Program-made: the position numbers and the translations under genes
Assembly: GCA_034509735.1 (NCBI GenBank)
Contig: JACGWO010000010.1
Span: 13,963,193 to 14,027,192 of the forward strand
DNA length: 64,000 nt
Source of the DNA: Sesamum alatum
Lineage: Eukaryota > Streptophyta > Magnoliopsida > Lamiales > Pedaliaceae
Reading direction: 5' to 3'
Notes under the pieces: model-generated
Database searches by the model: none
Told to the model about the DNA's origin: nothing
The model's input: only the letters and a program-made list of their open reading frames with translations
Shown: piece by piece, positions 10,860 to 21,591 of the stretch
Numbering within the stretch: the first letter of the stretch is position 1
How the letters are laid out: every line of letters begins with the position of its first letter

Positions 10860-11784
10860 GGCTAATTAAGACATTGTTGGTATCTCGAATGTTTGTTTAT
10901 ATCTCGGTAAAACGCATGATTCAGGTTCAAGCTATATATAGTTGGGTATGAGGTCACTCCTCTATCTTTCTTTTCATACATAATATATTTGATTGATAGT
11001 TTTGGAACTAATTTTTTTAAAATTTTTAATTCTTTGATTTTCATTTTGAATTATATTTTATAAAGTATTAATTAATTTTAATTAAATTCATTTGGCATGG
11101 ACTCATTTAAAATTCTTGCTCACATCCTTACGAAAATTCTAATCATTGCATCTAAATATAGCCTTAAAATTCTAGTTGATGTAGGTAAAATATGCAAGAG
11201 CGGCCCAAAAGCATTCATGGGCCCTGGAGGCCCAAAGAATTAGACAGGCCCAGGTGTTACGGAAATTGTTTTGTTTTGTTTTTTTTTTTTTTTAAATTTA
11301 TTTTTATTTTTATTTTTATTTTATCCAAAGTCATGGATGACAAACATGAGTTTCATTTGGTTCAATTTTTAAAGGTTATTTTGTCTTAATTTTGTTTTTT
11401 AAAAAAAAGATTGAGAGAAGTGTGCGTTCTTTTTAGGGTTTTAATATATTTGATTATATATTTGTATTAGTGTAAAATAAATAAGGATAAATTAAAATAT
11501 ATGGACAAAGTGGAATTCACCTTTATAATTATATGTGTCGTTAATACATCATATTCTTTCTCTCTCTCAAAATAATAAAGTAAGTCAAATATATTATGTA
11601 TCAGACATAAATCAACACAGTGATGATAATCACTATTAACAATTAAATAAGTATCAACTGTCAAGAGGATGTGCCAATAATTGAAGGTTCTAAAATCTCA
11701 ACTTACCAACAGCAGTGAGCCCCTATTTAGTCGTGCAACCAATAATTCAAATTTGCGTTTCGAAAGCAAATATAATTTTTTGGG
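10860..11784. other. Intergenic DNA
   Basis: AT-rich with a long T run and 'atttttattttt' repeats at 11278-11325. I see no gene, RNA gene or clear mobile element. Confidence 0.5.
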
Positions 11785-12050
11785 CATTGTTTGGTCCATT
11801 TTCGAATGACCACTTTCAGAATTAAATTCTATTAAAATTATGTCTTCGTAAAAGCTACAAATGGTAGCTTTTAATTCCACCGGATTCATTATTTACTTAA
11901 TTATTTATTATGCCCATTATAATTTTCTTTTTAATTTCTTCGTCAATTTTAAAAATGAGGCAGTTATAAAATTTAGCTATAATTTGGATTTGCATAATCG
12001 ATTATAAAATTGTGAATCCAAACGTCATAATCAATTTTTTCTAATAATCA
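11785..12050. repeat. Dispersed repeat R1, copy 2
   Basis: Second copy of the repeat at 7515-7790. It is followed immediately by the hAT-like insertion at 12061. The preceding 11705-11784 starts with 'gagcccctatttagtcgtgc', which may be the outer end of the same repeat. Confidence 0.55.
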
Positions 12051-12060
12051 ACCATGCAAT

Positions 12061-12868
12061 CGGCTCAAACTCAAGGTGCATAGTGGGCCGTGTCAGTCCA
12101 GGACCGGCACAGACCAATCCGAAAAAGCCCATTCTAGGAATGGTCCGCTACTGTTCATAGCCGGTCCTGGAGTGGTTCCGGGCCTTTTAATGGGCCCCAA
12201 TCGGCTCCATTTTTAAACCCAGGCCCAACTCATGGACAAACCAGATTGAGGCCGAGATCAGGCCTAGACCAGGCCAGGATCAGGGCTGGAAGTGCCTATT
12301 TTATTTTTTATTTATGAATTTGAGGTGTTCTTTTGAGCAATCATTTAAATTTATGGTTGTTTTATGAAATAAACAAATAAAAAATTAAACCATAAAAAAA
12401 ATTATGACTATAAAAAAAATAGTTAAGACTATGTAATAAACTTAAACAATGATTTGACTAATAAGCTTACAATAATAAACTTAGATAATAACAAATCCAA
12501 AAAGAATTTAAAATAAACTTTGAAAAAAATAAATAAAAAGTATTAATGAATTTATATACTAAAATTTAGAAACAATAAAGACAAAAAAAAAAAAGAGTTT
12601 CAAAAGTATAAAAAATATACTAAAACAGTCAACTTAAAAAAAAAAATGATATGACATGCATTACTAAAAACAAAGATAGACCAAAAGGCCCAACCCAACC
12701 CCAGACCAGATGGTTCTGGGCCACTGGATTGGGCTGGTCCTAAGTATTGATACTTAGGATTGATTCTGGACCAGCTCGATCCGAAGTTAATCTAATCCTG
12801 GACTAAATTGACCCAACACGATCCATTGTGCATTTTGACCTCGGACCAAAACCAGATTAGCAATAGGT
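12061..12868. mobile_element. Non-autonomous hAT-like DNA transposon
   Basis: Both ends are GC-rich and rich in ggcc/gaccagg words. They are inverted relative to each other: the left 'ggtgcatagtgggccgtgt' resembles the reverse complement of the right end, 'aatgcacaatggatcgtgt', and both then reach 'agtccagga'. The middle is AT-rich and non-coding. The flanks catgcaat (12053-12060) and tatgcaat (12869-12876) form an 8-bp target duplication with one mismatch, the length made by hAT transposases. The outermost 15-20 bp are not well matched, so the exact ends are uncertain. Confidence 0.6.
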
Positions 12869-12876
12869 TATGCAAT

Positions 12877-14104
12877 TCATATATGATTAACTATGAGTAG
12901 CAGATATCACAACTACTATTTGCATACCATAACTATTGTTTCCATGCTCATTTTTCATCAAGCATGTAAGCATCAATGATCAATCAATTAAATTCAGAAG
13001 CAATGCACTATTCCTATACAACAGAACTATTTTCTATCTATGAGCAAAGATGCAATTTTTTTTTTAATATATGGCAAGGAAACATGGAAAAAAAATATGG
13101 AAGAAATGTTCACCAGCCTGTCATGTTACAATGGGCAAGTAAACAAGAGATGCGTGTATTAGCAGAAATCTTCATCTTAGAGTTGTATTAACCTAAATCC
13201 TCTATACATATGAAAATGACTCAAGAAATTACACGACAAATGTATTACTGTTGCTTCTCCTTGTATTTTCAGATCTAACATTTCAAAAAGAGAAATCATG
13301 ATGAGTTTACCGAACAACGATTGTCAACTAGTACTGTACAAGTTTTTGTACTCACAGCTAGCAGGCATGAGTATGTGTTTAGCTGGTGTGAATGGATTAA
13401 GAAGTCAGTACCTGATCACATGATGCGTAGCCAAAGCTCATATATCACCATATGTGTTAGGGGTATATGATTGTCATTTGGAAAAAAAAAAAAAAAACAC
13501 AAATAACTCTCAAACAATACCAAAATATTGGATCTCCAGGATCTGCATCTTTTTATCTCGGGTTGGGCGAGCCAGTGGCCCCAGATTTGGACTGTAGATC
13601 TCCTGACAACTCAAGAATGAAGATGATGTCACGTGGACTAGATAAGTGGGCACATTTGACCCTATAAATATCTTTATTCCACTGTATTTATGGTATGACA
13701 TATTTATTAATTTCTACCATATTTAATATCTTCAGTTCGACTATAATCATCTCGATCTTAAGCTGACTTCAACATCAGAGAGTTTTAGTTGGGAACCTCC
13801 CAACTACTAATTAACCTAATGTGCTTCTCTTTTATCAGGGAACACATATTGCATATGGGTAAGCATAGATGAATCGCAACACTCGATTCCAGGAAGATCG
13901 CCATATTCGACCCGGATCAATATGGAAAGCATCGTGGCTGACTGGAGGTGAGTTTCACTGGATTTACCAAGTGTCGAAGTGGATTCATGCTAAAAGTGAA
14001 AACATATTCAATCATATGCTCTCTGGTAAAAATGCAAACTCAACTTCATAGAACTAAAATTAGACATTACTGAATAAACTTCTATGCAAATTATTGAGTG
14101 TAAG
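12877..14104. other. Intergenic or intronic DNA, no gene recognised
   Basis: Less AT-rich than 7791-10085. It contains a poly-A run near 13482-13497. A stretch at 13869-13950 is open and followed by a donor-like 'ggaggtgag', but I recognise no protein in it and do not call an exon. Confidence 0.4.
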
Positions 14105-14118
14105 AATGCAGGCTAGGG

Positions 14119-14416
14119 GCCAACGAGGCCTATCTCAATTAGCGAAGCTGAGGTCCCATAATCCTAAAGGTCATGGGTTCAAATTCCCTGCGTGGGATGA
14201 TTTATTTCTACTGCATAGTAGGTTATTTGTGATATTGTTTCTATTGTATAGTAGGTTTATTTGTTGCTGTAATAACAAGATGTTAGTTTGTGATATTGTC
14301 GATATGATTGTTGTATTTGCCTCTATCCAATATTGATACTGATAGGACTGATTGTAATCATTTTATTTTAATTAATAAAATTCATCGCTTCCAACTCAAA
14401 AAAAAAAGAAAAAAAA
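14119..14416 (+). mobile_element. tRNA-derived SINE with target site duplication
   Basis: The head carries a polymerase III A-box-like 'ttagcgaagctgagg' (about 14139-14153) and a B box 'ggttcaaattcc' (14176-14187). The element ends in an A-rich tail (14398-14416). It is flanked by aatgcaggctaggg (14105-14118) and aatgcaggataggg (14417-14430), a 14-bp duplication with one mismatch. Box spacing, A tail and duplication together make a SINE inserted by target-primed reverse transcription. It encodes no protein and depends on a LINE for mobility. The duplication is well preserved, so the insertion looks fairly young compared with its surroundings. Confidence 0.88.
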
Positions 14417-14430
14417 AATGCAGGATAGGG

Positions 14431-15172
14431 ACAAAAGTATTATTCAGACTCGAACAGAAGTTCTTGTCATGTTGCTGCAGTAAAGGTAGATTTTTGTTAC
14501 GTTGACCCAATTTTTGTGCAATGTGACAAATTCTTCTTGTGTTATGTTCTTCAGAGAGTATTACAGAATTAATCAGACCAGAGTTGTCGAGAAAACATAG
14601 TACTAAGAAATGTGTACAAGTCATGGCATTATAAGCATCTCATTGTGATTTTCTTGAAGTAATGCAATCACGAAAGACACAATTAATATTTTTTGAACAC
14701 AGAACAAGGAACAATTAATCATGTAGATATCGCCTGATCAATGCTGGACTTTCTTAATAAACAATTAGAGTCTTCCACAATGTTAATATAACCTGTTAAA
14801 TCAAGCAGAAGAAACCAACAGGCTGGCAGCTAACTCCAAGTGAATTCCTTTATAGCCTAGGACCAAAAGCCATTACAATGGAAGTTTTTGTATAATTCTG
14901 CTTTTTCATTTAAAACATTGCCACAAGAGCTTGTTTTCATTCCATTGCAGCCATCAAAAGAAAGCCTCTAACCCAGAGCCAACAACGTGAAATGTAGAGT
15001 ACCAAGCAATCATGTTGACTTAAATGAGGAATTATGTATTTCGTGAAAGAGGCAAGGATGGAAAAGAGAAGGAAATCTCATTCATGGTTTAGGTGGAAGA
15101 TATAGTCCAGCCATAAAATCTTATGCCATCCAAGACTGGTCACTAATTTGGGAAGAAAATACTTGCCAAGGA
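14431..15172. other. Intergenic or intronic DNA
   Basis: Mixed-composition sequence without repeats or ORFs that I recognise. It may belong to the introns or flank of a host gene disrupted by the neighbouring copia insertion, but nothing proves that. Confidence 0.35.
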
Positions 15173-15177
15173 CTTAC

Positions 15178-15412
15178 TGTTGACAAAAAAGGAGAATGTT
15201 CTAAGACTCAAGTTCTCGGGAAAAGAAGATGATGATTTTTCATTTCAATAGTAGCCTACTTACAAATAACTATATATCACAAGTTCAAAAAGAACTCAAC
15301 AAACTATTTAAATAAGATCAATTCAAATAAAATCCTATCTGATAAGATTTTGATTAATAAACTAATATTCTACCAACAGATTTACAACAAATATAGTATA
15401 TAATGTTTATCA
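15178..15412 (-). repeat. 3' LTR of the small copia element
   Basis: 235 bp, tgttgacaaaa...gtttatca. It aligns along its whole length with 18057-18303, with the right copy about 12 bp longer. Confidence 0.88.
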
Positions 15413-15449
15413 CTACTCCTTGCTATTTTTGCTGCAAACTTTAATTTTT

Positions 15450-16637
15450 TTTTTTCTCAATGCTTGAAATCTTGACTTTGAAAGTCCTTTTGTCAGAATA
15501 TCTGCTAGTTGGTCATTTGTACTTGCGACAGGTGCAAACGCCTCTGAAAAATTTACATCATATAATTGAGCATAGCTATTCACGACTAGCTACCCTTTGT
15601 ATTTGTACACATAACCATGAGCATTGCGTAAGACTCTATATTCTGCTTTACGATATAGCTTCCCTCGTTTTTCATTTGGAACATGGATAAAATATAAACC
15701 AACAAATATTTTCAAATTAAAAACAGAACGCTTAAAATCACACCCGACATCAAAAGGTGTTTTTCCTCTTAAAATTTTAGTTGGAAACCCGTTTAGTAGA
15801 AATATAATTGTATTAACAGCATTTGCCTAAAACTTCTTTGGCACGCTCTTATCAAATAGTAGACATTGAGCCACATCCATAATTGTTCTATTCTTCTTCT
15901 TACTAGCTTCCATTTTCCTGAGAGATATACGTTCCAATAAATTGATGTTCATTCCATGCATCTCCATAAATATCAGTTTGAATGAGTTGAAGTTTCTCAG
16001 TTGCTCCCCATGCATCTCACATCTTGGGAACAAACATCACATCACTGATTAATATTATACATGTTGGGCTATCAATTGCAATGGTACCTTTACCTTCAAC
16101 CTCAAAAAATTGTCCATTGCCAATTTTGACTTGTCAAACTCTCTGAAAAGCGATTCATCAAAAGTCGATGTGGTTAGTGCATCCACTATCAATTAGCCAA
16201 ATAATGCTTGGAGTGTGGCTTGCAAGACAGGTTGTCACAAACAATTGCTCCTCTTCCTGCTCTTGTTCCACTACTTGAGCCTGTTGCTTGTTTAAGTACA
16301 CCTTCTCCATATGACCCATTTGACCACATGACCTGCATTGGATATAAGGTCTATATGAACAATATTTTTCTAAATATTTTCTTACAATATTTACATGTAG
16401 GAGAACTTCCTTTGTTACCACTGTTTTGACCTTCCTTCCCTTTATTCTTCTTCTATTGTTGTTTCTTACTCTTCTCATATGCCTTAATGCTCCCTCAACG
16501 GCTCTTTCATTTCGGTAAGCCCTCATTTGCTCTAGCACTTGCAATGAATGGAGAAGTTCTGGTGGAGATATTGCTGAAATATCTCTAGATTCTTCATGGG
16601 AAGAGATTTTGGATTCAAATATCTCCGGTAAGGTCAC
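15450..16637 (-). pseudogene. Copia zinc knuckle, protease and pol remnants
   Basis: The minus-strand ORF 16158-16637 has a zinc-knuckle motif CRSCGQMGHMEKVY, where the last Cys is replaced by Val, and the protease site WLIDSGCTNH. Further down, 15660-16030 shows pieces of the integrase C-terminal half (NRTIMDVAQCLLF, then NAVNTIIFLLNGFPTKILRG and TPFDV). At 15455-15550 an RT entry motif (EAFAPVAS) runs almost directly into ADILTKGLSKSRF, the end of RNase H. The core of RT, including its YVDD box, has therefore been deleted. There is also a deletion between protease and integrase that removes the HHCC finger and first catalytic Asp. Confidence 0.82.
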
Positions 16638-16654
16638 CTATAATTGTTCACAAC

Positions 16655-17116
16655 CTAATTATCAGGAAGATCTTCTACAAATAGTCGGATTTTGTTGACT
16701 ACTTTCAACAACTTGTCTGTGTAGTCCTTTAGTGGCTCTGTCTTGTTCATCTTCTGCATCTCGAATTCCCATTTCAGGTTCAAAATTTGCATTCGTTTTG
16801 TCATGACATTTTCTTGATGCTCTTGTCTCAAAAAATCACATGCCTGTTTTGCAGTTTCATACGTCATGATCTTTGTGGACGTATCTTCTGATACTGCTAA
16901 GTGAATATAGGTCTTGGCCTTATGCCTCTTCTTTCTGTCCTCCCTATAATCTCTTATTTGAGCAATCGTTGGATCCTTAGGAAGTGAAATTGCATCTGTT
17001 TCCACAAACTCCCATAGTCCATGTGCTTCTAAATAAAACTCCATTTTTATAGCCCATGCATGATAATGTTCTCCTGTGAAAACTGAAGGAACATACAACA
17101 AACTACTGCCTACCAT
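16655..17116 (-). pseudogene. Copia Gag, N-terminal capsid domain
   Basis: A 153-codon minus-strand ORF begins MVGSSLLYVPSVFTGEHYHA and continues with AIKMEFYLEAHGLWEFVE, the usual start of a copia Gag of the UBN2 type. It runs through TYETAKQACDFLRQEH and ends at a stop near 16655; the rest of Gag continues in another frame at 16158-16637. Gag forms the particle that packages element RNA. The leader upstream of the ATG is interrupted by an inserted element from about 17126. The domain is well preserved, but the protein is split. Confidence 0.82.
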
Positions 17117-17125
17117 TGATGAAGA

Positions 17126-17984
17126 ATAGGTGTTTAGAAAATGTTTGGTTGGAGGGAAAAGTGGAAGTAAAGGAGAAGTGAAAGTAAAAGAGGATGTATA
17201 AGAAAAAGTTTAGTATTTGGTTTGGAGGAATAGATGGAAGGGAAGTAAAACTGGATGTATATGGAACCCCTCCGGAGTCCAATTTCGTTTCCGTCCGAAA
17301 TTGGACGGAAAAGTGGAAGTATAAGGCTAAAAAGACCAAAAAATACATATTTTATTTTTATTTACTCTATTACCCATATATATATATATATATATATATA
17401 TTTTCCTTTAATTCTTTTCTCATTCCCGCTGATAATACCGTACATAATCGCCAGAGAAAAGAAAACCAAATCGTTGGGAAAACGAGTACATCGAAGTCAA
17501 CAATCCGGTAAACATACTTTTCATTTACAATTTTTCAAAATTTTTTATTACTAATTTGCTATTAATTTTTATTGAATAATCCTTTTTCCTCTTCCCACCG
17601 CCGACACTTGTAATTTTTATTTTATTTAAATTAAATAATTTAGAATAAATGAATAATATTCATTTTGATTAATATTTTTATTAATAAAAAATATTATTGT
17701 TCTTGTTTGATATATATTTTTATTAATAAGGTTTTTAAATATTTGATATTAGTATAATATGAACTTGTTTATTTTCTAAAATGAAGAGAAATGGTTAAAC
17801 TGTAAAATTACAAAAATTAGTATTTTCTTCTCAATCTATTTTTCTCGTACCAAACAAGGGAAAGTATTTGAGATTTACTCTCCTTCCAATCATACCAAAC
17901 AATTTGAAGGAAAATTATTATTCTTTCCCTCCCCCTCCCTCTTTCACTTCCCCTTTCCTCTCATTTGAAGCAAACGAACCCTTA
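17126..17984. mobile_element. Non-autonomous inverted-repeat DNA element inside the small copia
   Basis: The left end (gtttggttggagggaaaagtg...) resembles the reverse complement of the right end (gggttcgtttgcttcaaatgagaggaaaggggaagtg) in a purine-rich terminal part of about 60-100 bp. The 'tgtttggt' word recurs at both ends. The interior is AT-rich and includes a (TA)n run at 17375-17401. It separates the copia PBS from gag. Target duplication not resolved; the superfamily is probably hAT- or Harbinger-like, as an inference. Confidence 0.62.
17375..17401. repeat. (AT)n microsatellite
   Basis: About 13 alternating AT units inside the inserted inverted-repeat element. Confidence 0.88.
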
Positions 17985-18039
17985 GTTTTCTGGTGATAGA
18001 TTGCTCACTGGTTTCACTCACACAGGTCCCTTAAGAAAA

Positions 18040-18053
18040 GGCTGTTGATACCA
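18040..18053 (-). other. Primer binding site of the small copia element
   Basis: Minus-strand tggtatcaacagcc matches the 3' end of initiator Met-tRNA (tggtatc...), three bases inside the 5' LTR. This is the usual copia PBS. Confidence 0.85.
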
Positions 18054-18056
18054 CTT

Positions 18057-18303
18057 TGTTGGCAAAAAAAGAGAGTGCTATAACACTCAGTTTTCAGGAA
18101 AAGAAGATGATAATTTTCCATTGCAATGGTAGCCTATTTATAGTGATGAGTTACAAGAAGATAACTATCACAATTTCAAAAAAAACTCAACAAACTATTT
18201 AAGTAAGATTAATTCAAATAACCTACAAAATCTGATGAGATTTTGGTTAACAAACTAATCTTCTAACAACAAATTTTTAGCAAATATAGCATAATGTTTA
18301 TCA
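18057..18303 (-). repeat. 5' LTR of the small copia element
   Basis: 247 bp, tgttggcaaaa...gtttatca, paired with 15178-15412 and followed by the gttac target copy. Confidence 0.88.
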
Positions 18304-18308
18304 GTTAC

Positions 18309-19248
18309 TAGAGATACAAAGAAAACGAGGACAAAGACTATAAATACTGGACCAACTCAAGATGTTGACAATTGAAGAAATCTATTCAATCCCCACTTGA
18401 TCCAAAATCATAAAGACATATATTTCTTTCTAATTGGAGCTTAAAAGTTGTCTCGAAACTGAACACAACCACTGGAAATTTGTTTTGAAACATAATGCAA
18501 CATCAAATGACAATAACAGGGAAGAAAAACGTAACGCAACCAGTATGACCCTAATCTTGGAATTTCTATGCCCTGCCCAGAACCCGAGCATTGCCCTGCA
18601 ATAAATGTTCATGAGAAGAATGGAGGATGTCCATGTGGCTCTCAAGAGTAGAATAATTAGGGAATATAATATGAGTAAATCTCTAGTCTCGGTAGTTGAT
18701 GATCAACTCAAACTACCAAGTGAACCGTAACAAATATCTGAGGAATAATGGCAAGACCATTGTAGCGCTACTCTGGTGTAGAAAACAGAGCAAACAGAAG
18801 TTTGCCTGAAATTTATTTGAATAAAAATAGGAGGCATAATGCAGTATTTGCTCTTGTTGATCATCAATTTAGAATAGACATCCAACAGGCAGGTTAAATA
18901 GGAAAATGAGGAAATCAAAGTTCTATTGTCCTTACAAAAGAGAGAGACAACAATGTGAAATTCATACATTGGCATTTGATCATGACTTGATCGAGCTACC
19001 ATAGGATGGAAGATTAAAATTTGAAAATCCAAAATTTCTATCATCATGCTTCTATTAAATAAAATTCAACACAATAATGTAGAGTAATCTTCCTGAAAAC
19101 GTTACATTTACAGAGAAATCTTTTCTTTTTCTTTTCTTTCCAAAGAACTTAATCTTACTCGGATCACATCTTTCAAGAAAGAAAAACACCACGAATTCAA
19201 TAACTAATATGGTTCCGAGTTCTGTAATACTCTATTATTTCAAAATTT
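18309..19248. other. Intergenic or intronic DNA
   Basis: Unique-looking sequence with balanced composition and no recognised gene. On the minus strand a possible acceptor 'tttattgcag' near 18600 is followed by a short open stretch, but the protein is not recognisable, so no exon is called. Confidence 0.35.
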
Positions 19249-19253
19249 TACAT

Positions 19254-19811
19254 TGAAGGACAAGGGGATCCGCCGGGGAACGCGAGCGGAAACGAGAGAG
19301 TGCGTTATGTAAAACAATACATATCAAAAGATCCTAAGGGGTGTATCATTGGGTGCTCAATCGAGCATTCGATGTAGAATATGATAATAAATACGACATA
19401 TCATATAGAACATATATGCAAGATAAAAGAAACTACAAGAACGTAAAGCCGAATGTTACCTTTGTAGCTTTCTTTGCATACGGCTACTAGTGTTTTTTTA
19501 TGGCCGAAAACGTTCTCCAAGTTCAAAATTATGAACTTTCTAACGTAGTCCACACCACACCGGGAGAGATCTCATTTTTCTTTCTAGAGAAAAATGGATC
19601 TAGAGGAGGAGATTGAAGAAGAGACTACAATATGTAAGTTAGTGTTCCTTTTTTATCTTGCTTTGTTCTTCAATTGATCCTAGATCAATGAAGCAATAAA
19701 GAGGATAGTAGAGAGAGAGAGGGGCGAAACTTGAGAGAGTAGAGAGAATGTGTGTTCTTCTTTTTCCTAAAAAAAGATGAATTATGAATTGTACACTTTT
19801 GATGATAGTAT

Positions 19812-19850
<39 letters not shown>

Positions 19851-21479
19851 CTTCATTAATGTGATTATTGGAATCTGTCTAGGTTCATCCAAGGATGTCT
19901 AGATACATTTCAATCAAACCCCACTAATCATCAATCAAGCCTACCATTTCATAAGGTATGATTTAATCATACCATGTGAAAGAGATTTGATTGGAGTTCA
20001 TTTATCTCTTTCTAAAAGAGACAACTCAACTAGTCATCAAAGGCCATGTATGGCCGATTTTTGTTGCTTCCAAATGAAGCAATTTTCGGCCATCCCCTTT
20101 TGGGCGGAAGTCCAACTTCTTCTAATTTCAAAAGTGGAATTAACACCTCTTGGGCCAAGATTTAATGGACCGGATATTATTGTAATCCAATTACAACAAG
20201 CCTAAGAATTAAATCATATTTAATTCATGGCTCAATTAAATAATTTTTGTTGATCTTTTAATCCAATTAAAAGATCCAATCTGATTCTCTACTTAATCGA
20301 TAAATCCCATTTACCAATAAAACGAGGACTCGATACAATATCGGCCCGTCCATCCAATGGACAATCCCTTAAGTAATCCAATTACTTATCACTTGAAATT
20401 GACCCCAAGTCAATTCCTTCTCCTCCACGGTGATTTGTGTGTAACCCTTTAGGTTCACCCTCACCTAGATTAGGCCCGTTTCCAACAGGAGCCCGTCACC
20501 ATAAGTGGTTGTCTAGAAACGGTATATGGCACTAGAGACTAGGTGAATGTTGGCGTGCAAGAACATTTAGGCGCTGAGTCCGTACGGCTACGGTCCTTCC
20601 GTCTACCGTCTCCCGGCCTAGTCTAGGGTATGCAATTGGGCGTCGGTTCCCATCCTTGACTAGGCATGTATGCTTAATACTCGAGACTACGCATGACCCA
20701 TGGCATCGACACAGGAAACCATTTCCTGCTCGATCAACCATTGTGGCCATAGGTTTAAGCAGCATGAACGTGTCTCCGAGTGAATAGGAGATACTTTTGT
20801 CACATACTGACTGGGGACGGATCCTCTTCTTGAAACCCACCGTCTTTGCTACATATTCTGACTGCACTAGACAATGCTTATAATGAACATGTTTGTGACA
20901 TGATCACCTGTCGCCAGATCCAAGATACAACCATCGTGTGCACGTGACTGCCATGGCTCCTCAAGTCTAAGGACTACTCTCGTACTACCAAAACCGGGGA
21001 AATTCAATCATACCGACCAAGACTCCAAGGCTTCCATATGATGATTCCTGCGAGTCAGCTCAGTCGGCTCGACCCCAGTCGATCAATCCATCAAGATCGT
21101 ATAGGTGTTCCACGCCTGTCACCGATAAAACACGACATTCATCCCATGAATGCGACTCTTTGTGCAAATCTCTATAGGACTTTCGATGCCCTGTCTCGAG
21201 GTGATCGACTTGGAACATTTCAGATCCAACCATTTATCAGTTGGTTTCATAACCACCATCCGATACATGGCCTAACTGCATGGGTTGTTAATGTGGTTTG
21301 TGGGCTTTGTTGTGATATATGTAAAACAACAATTAACATACGAAAAATAAGCACAACAACGATGATACCAATGGTAATGAATATTCATTTTCTTCATTAC
21401 ATAATATTACATTACATCGAGTCATCAAATGGATTACAAAATGTCAAACCTATAGACTTTCTGGTCACCTATTCTAACA
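19254..21479 (-). repeat. 3' LTR of element A, subtype Y
   Basis: 2226 bp, from tgaaggacaaggggatccg to ...ggtcacctattctaaca. It matches 30684-32905 closely, including a minus-strand ORF of 107-111 codons present in both. It holds a (CA)n(TA)n tract at 19811-19850 that is absent from the other Y copy. The junction with the interior has the polypurine tract on the minus strand. Confidence 0.85.
19811..19850. repeat. (CA)n(TA)n compound microsatellite
   Basis: About 10 CA units followed by about 10 TA units inside the left LTR of element A. Confidence 0.92.
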
Positions 21480-21591
21480 ATCTTCTACTTGACCTAAAGC
21501 CGATCACCCATTGACCTCAAACCCATCTTATCCAGATGCTGAGTATGGGCAATTTGCAACACCGACTTAGTAAGTGGATCTGCTATGTTTT

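Larger units (their letters stand above)
15178..18303 (-). mobile_element. Small Ty1/copia element, internally deleted
   Basis: Two direct LTRs (15178-15412 and 18057-18303) frame a minus-strand interior with PBS, gag, zinc knuckle, protease, and fragments of integrase and RNase H in copia order. Flanks cttac (15173-15177) and gttac (18304-18308) form a 5-bp target duplication with one mismatch. Most of RT and part of integrase are missing. An inverted-repeat element (about 17126-17984) sits between PBS and gag. The copy cannot move by itself. Confidence 0.88.

Noticed and set aside
10431..10860. ORFs of 77 and 116 codons
   Set aside because: They are translations of a 43-bp tandem repeat and have no protein-like features.
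13869..13950. Possible exon with donor site (ggaggtgag) on the plus strand
   Set aside because: Short, no homologue that I recognise, no acceptor of good quality and no neighbouring exons.
18540..18605. Possible last exon on the minus strand after tttattgcag
   Set aside because: The reading is short and unrecognisable; a splice-like motif alone is weak in AT-rich DNA.
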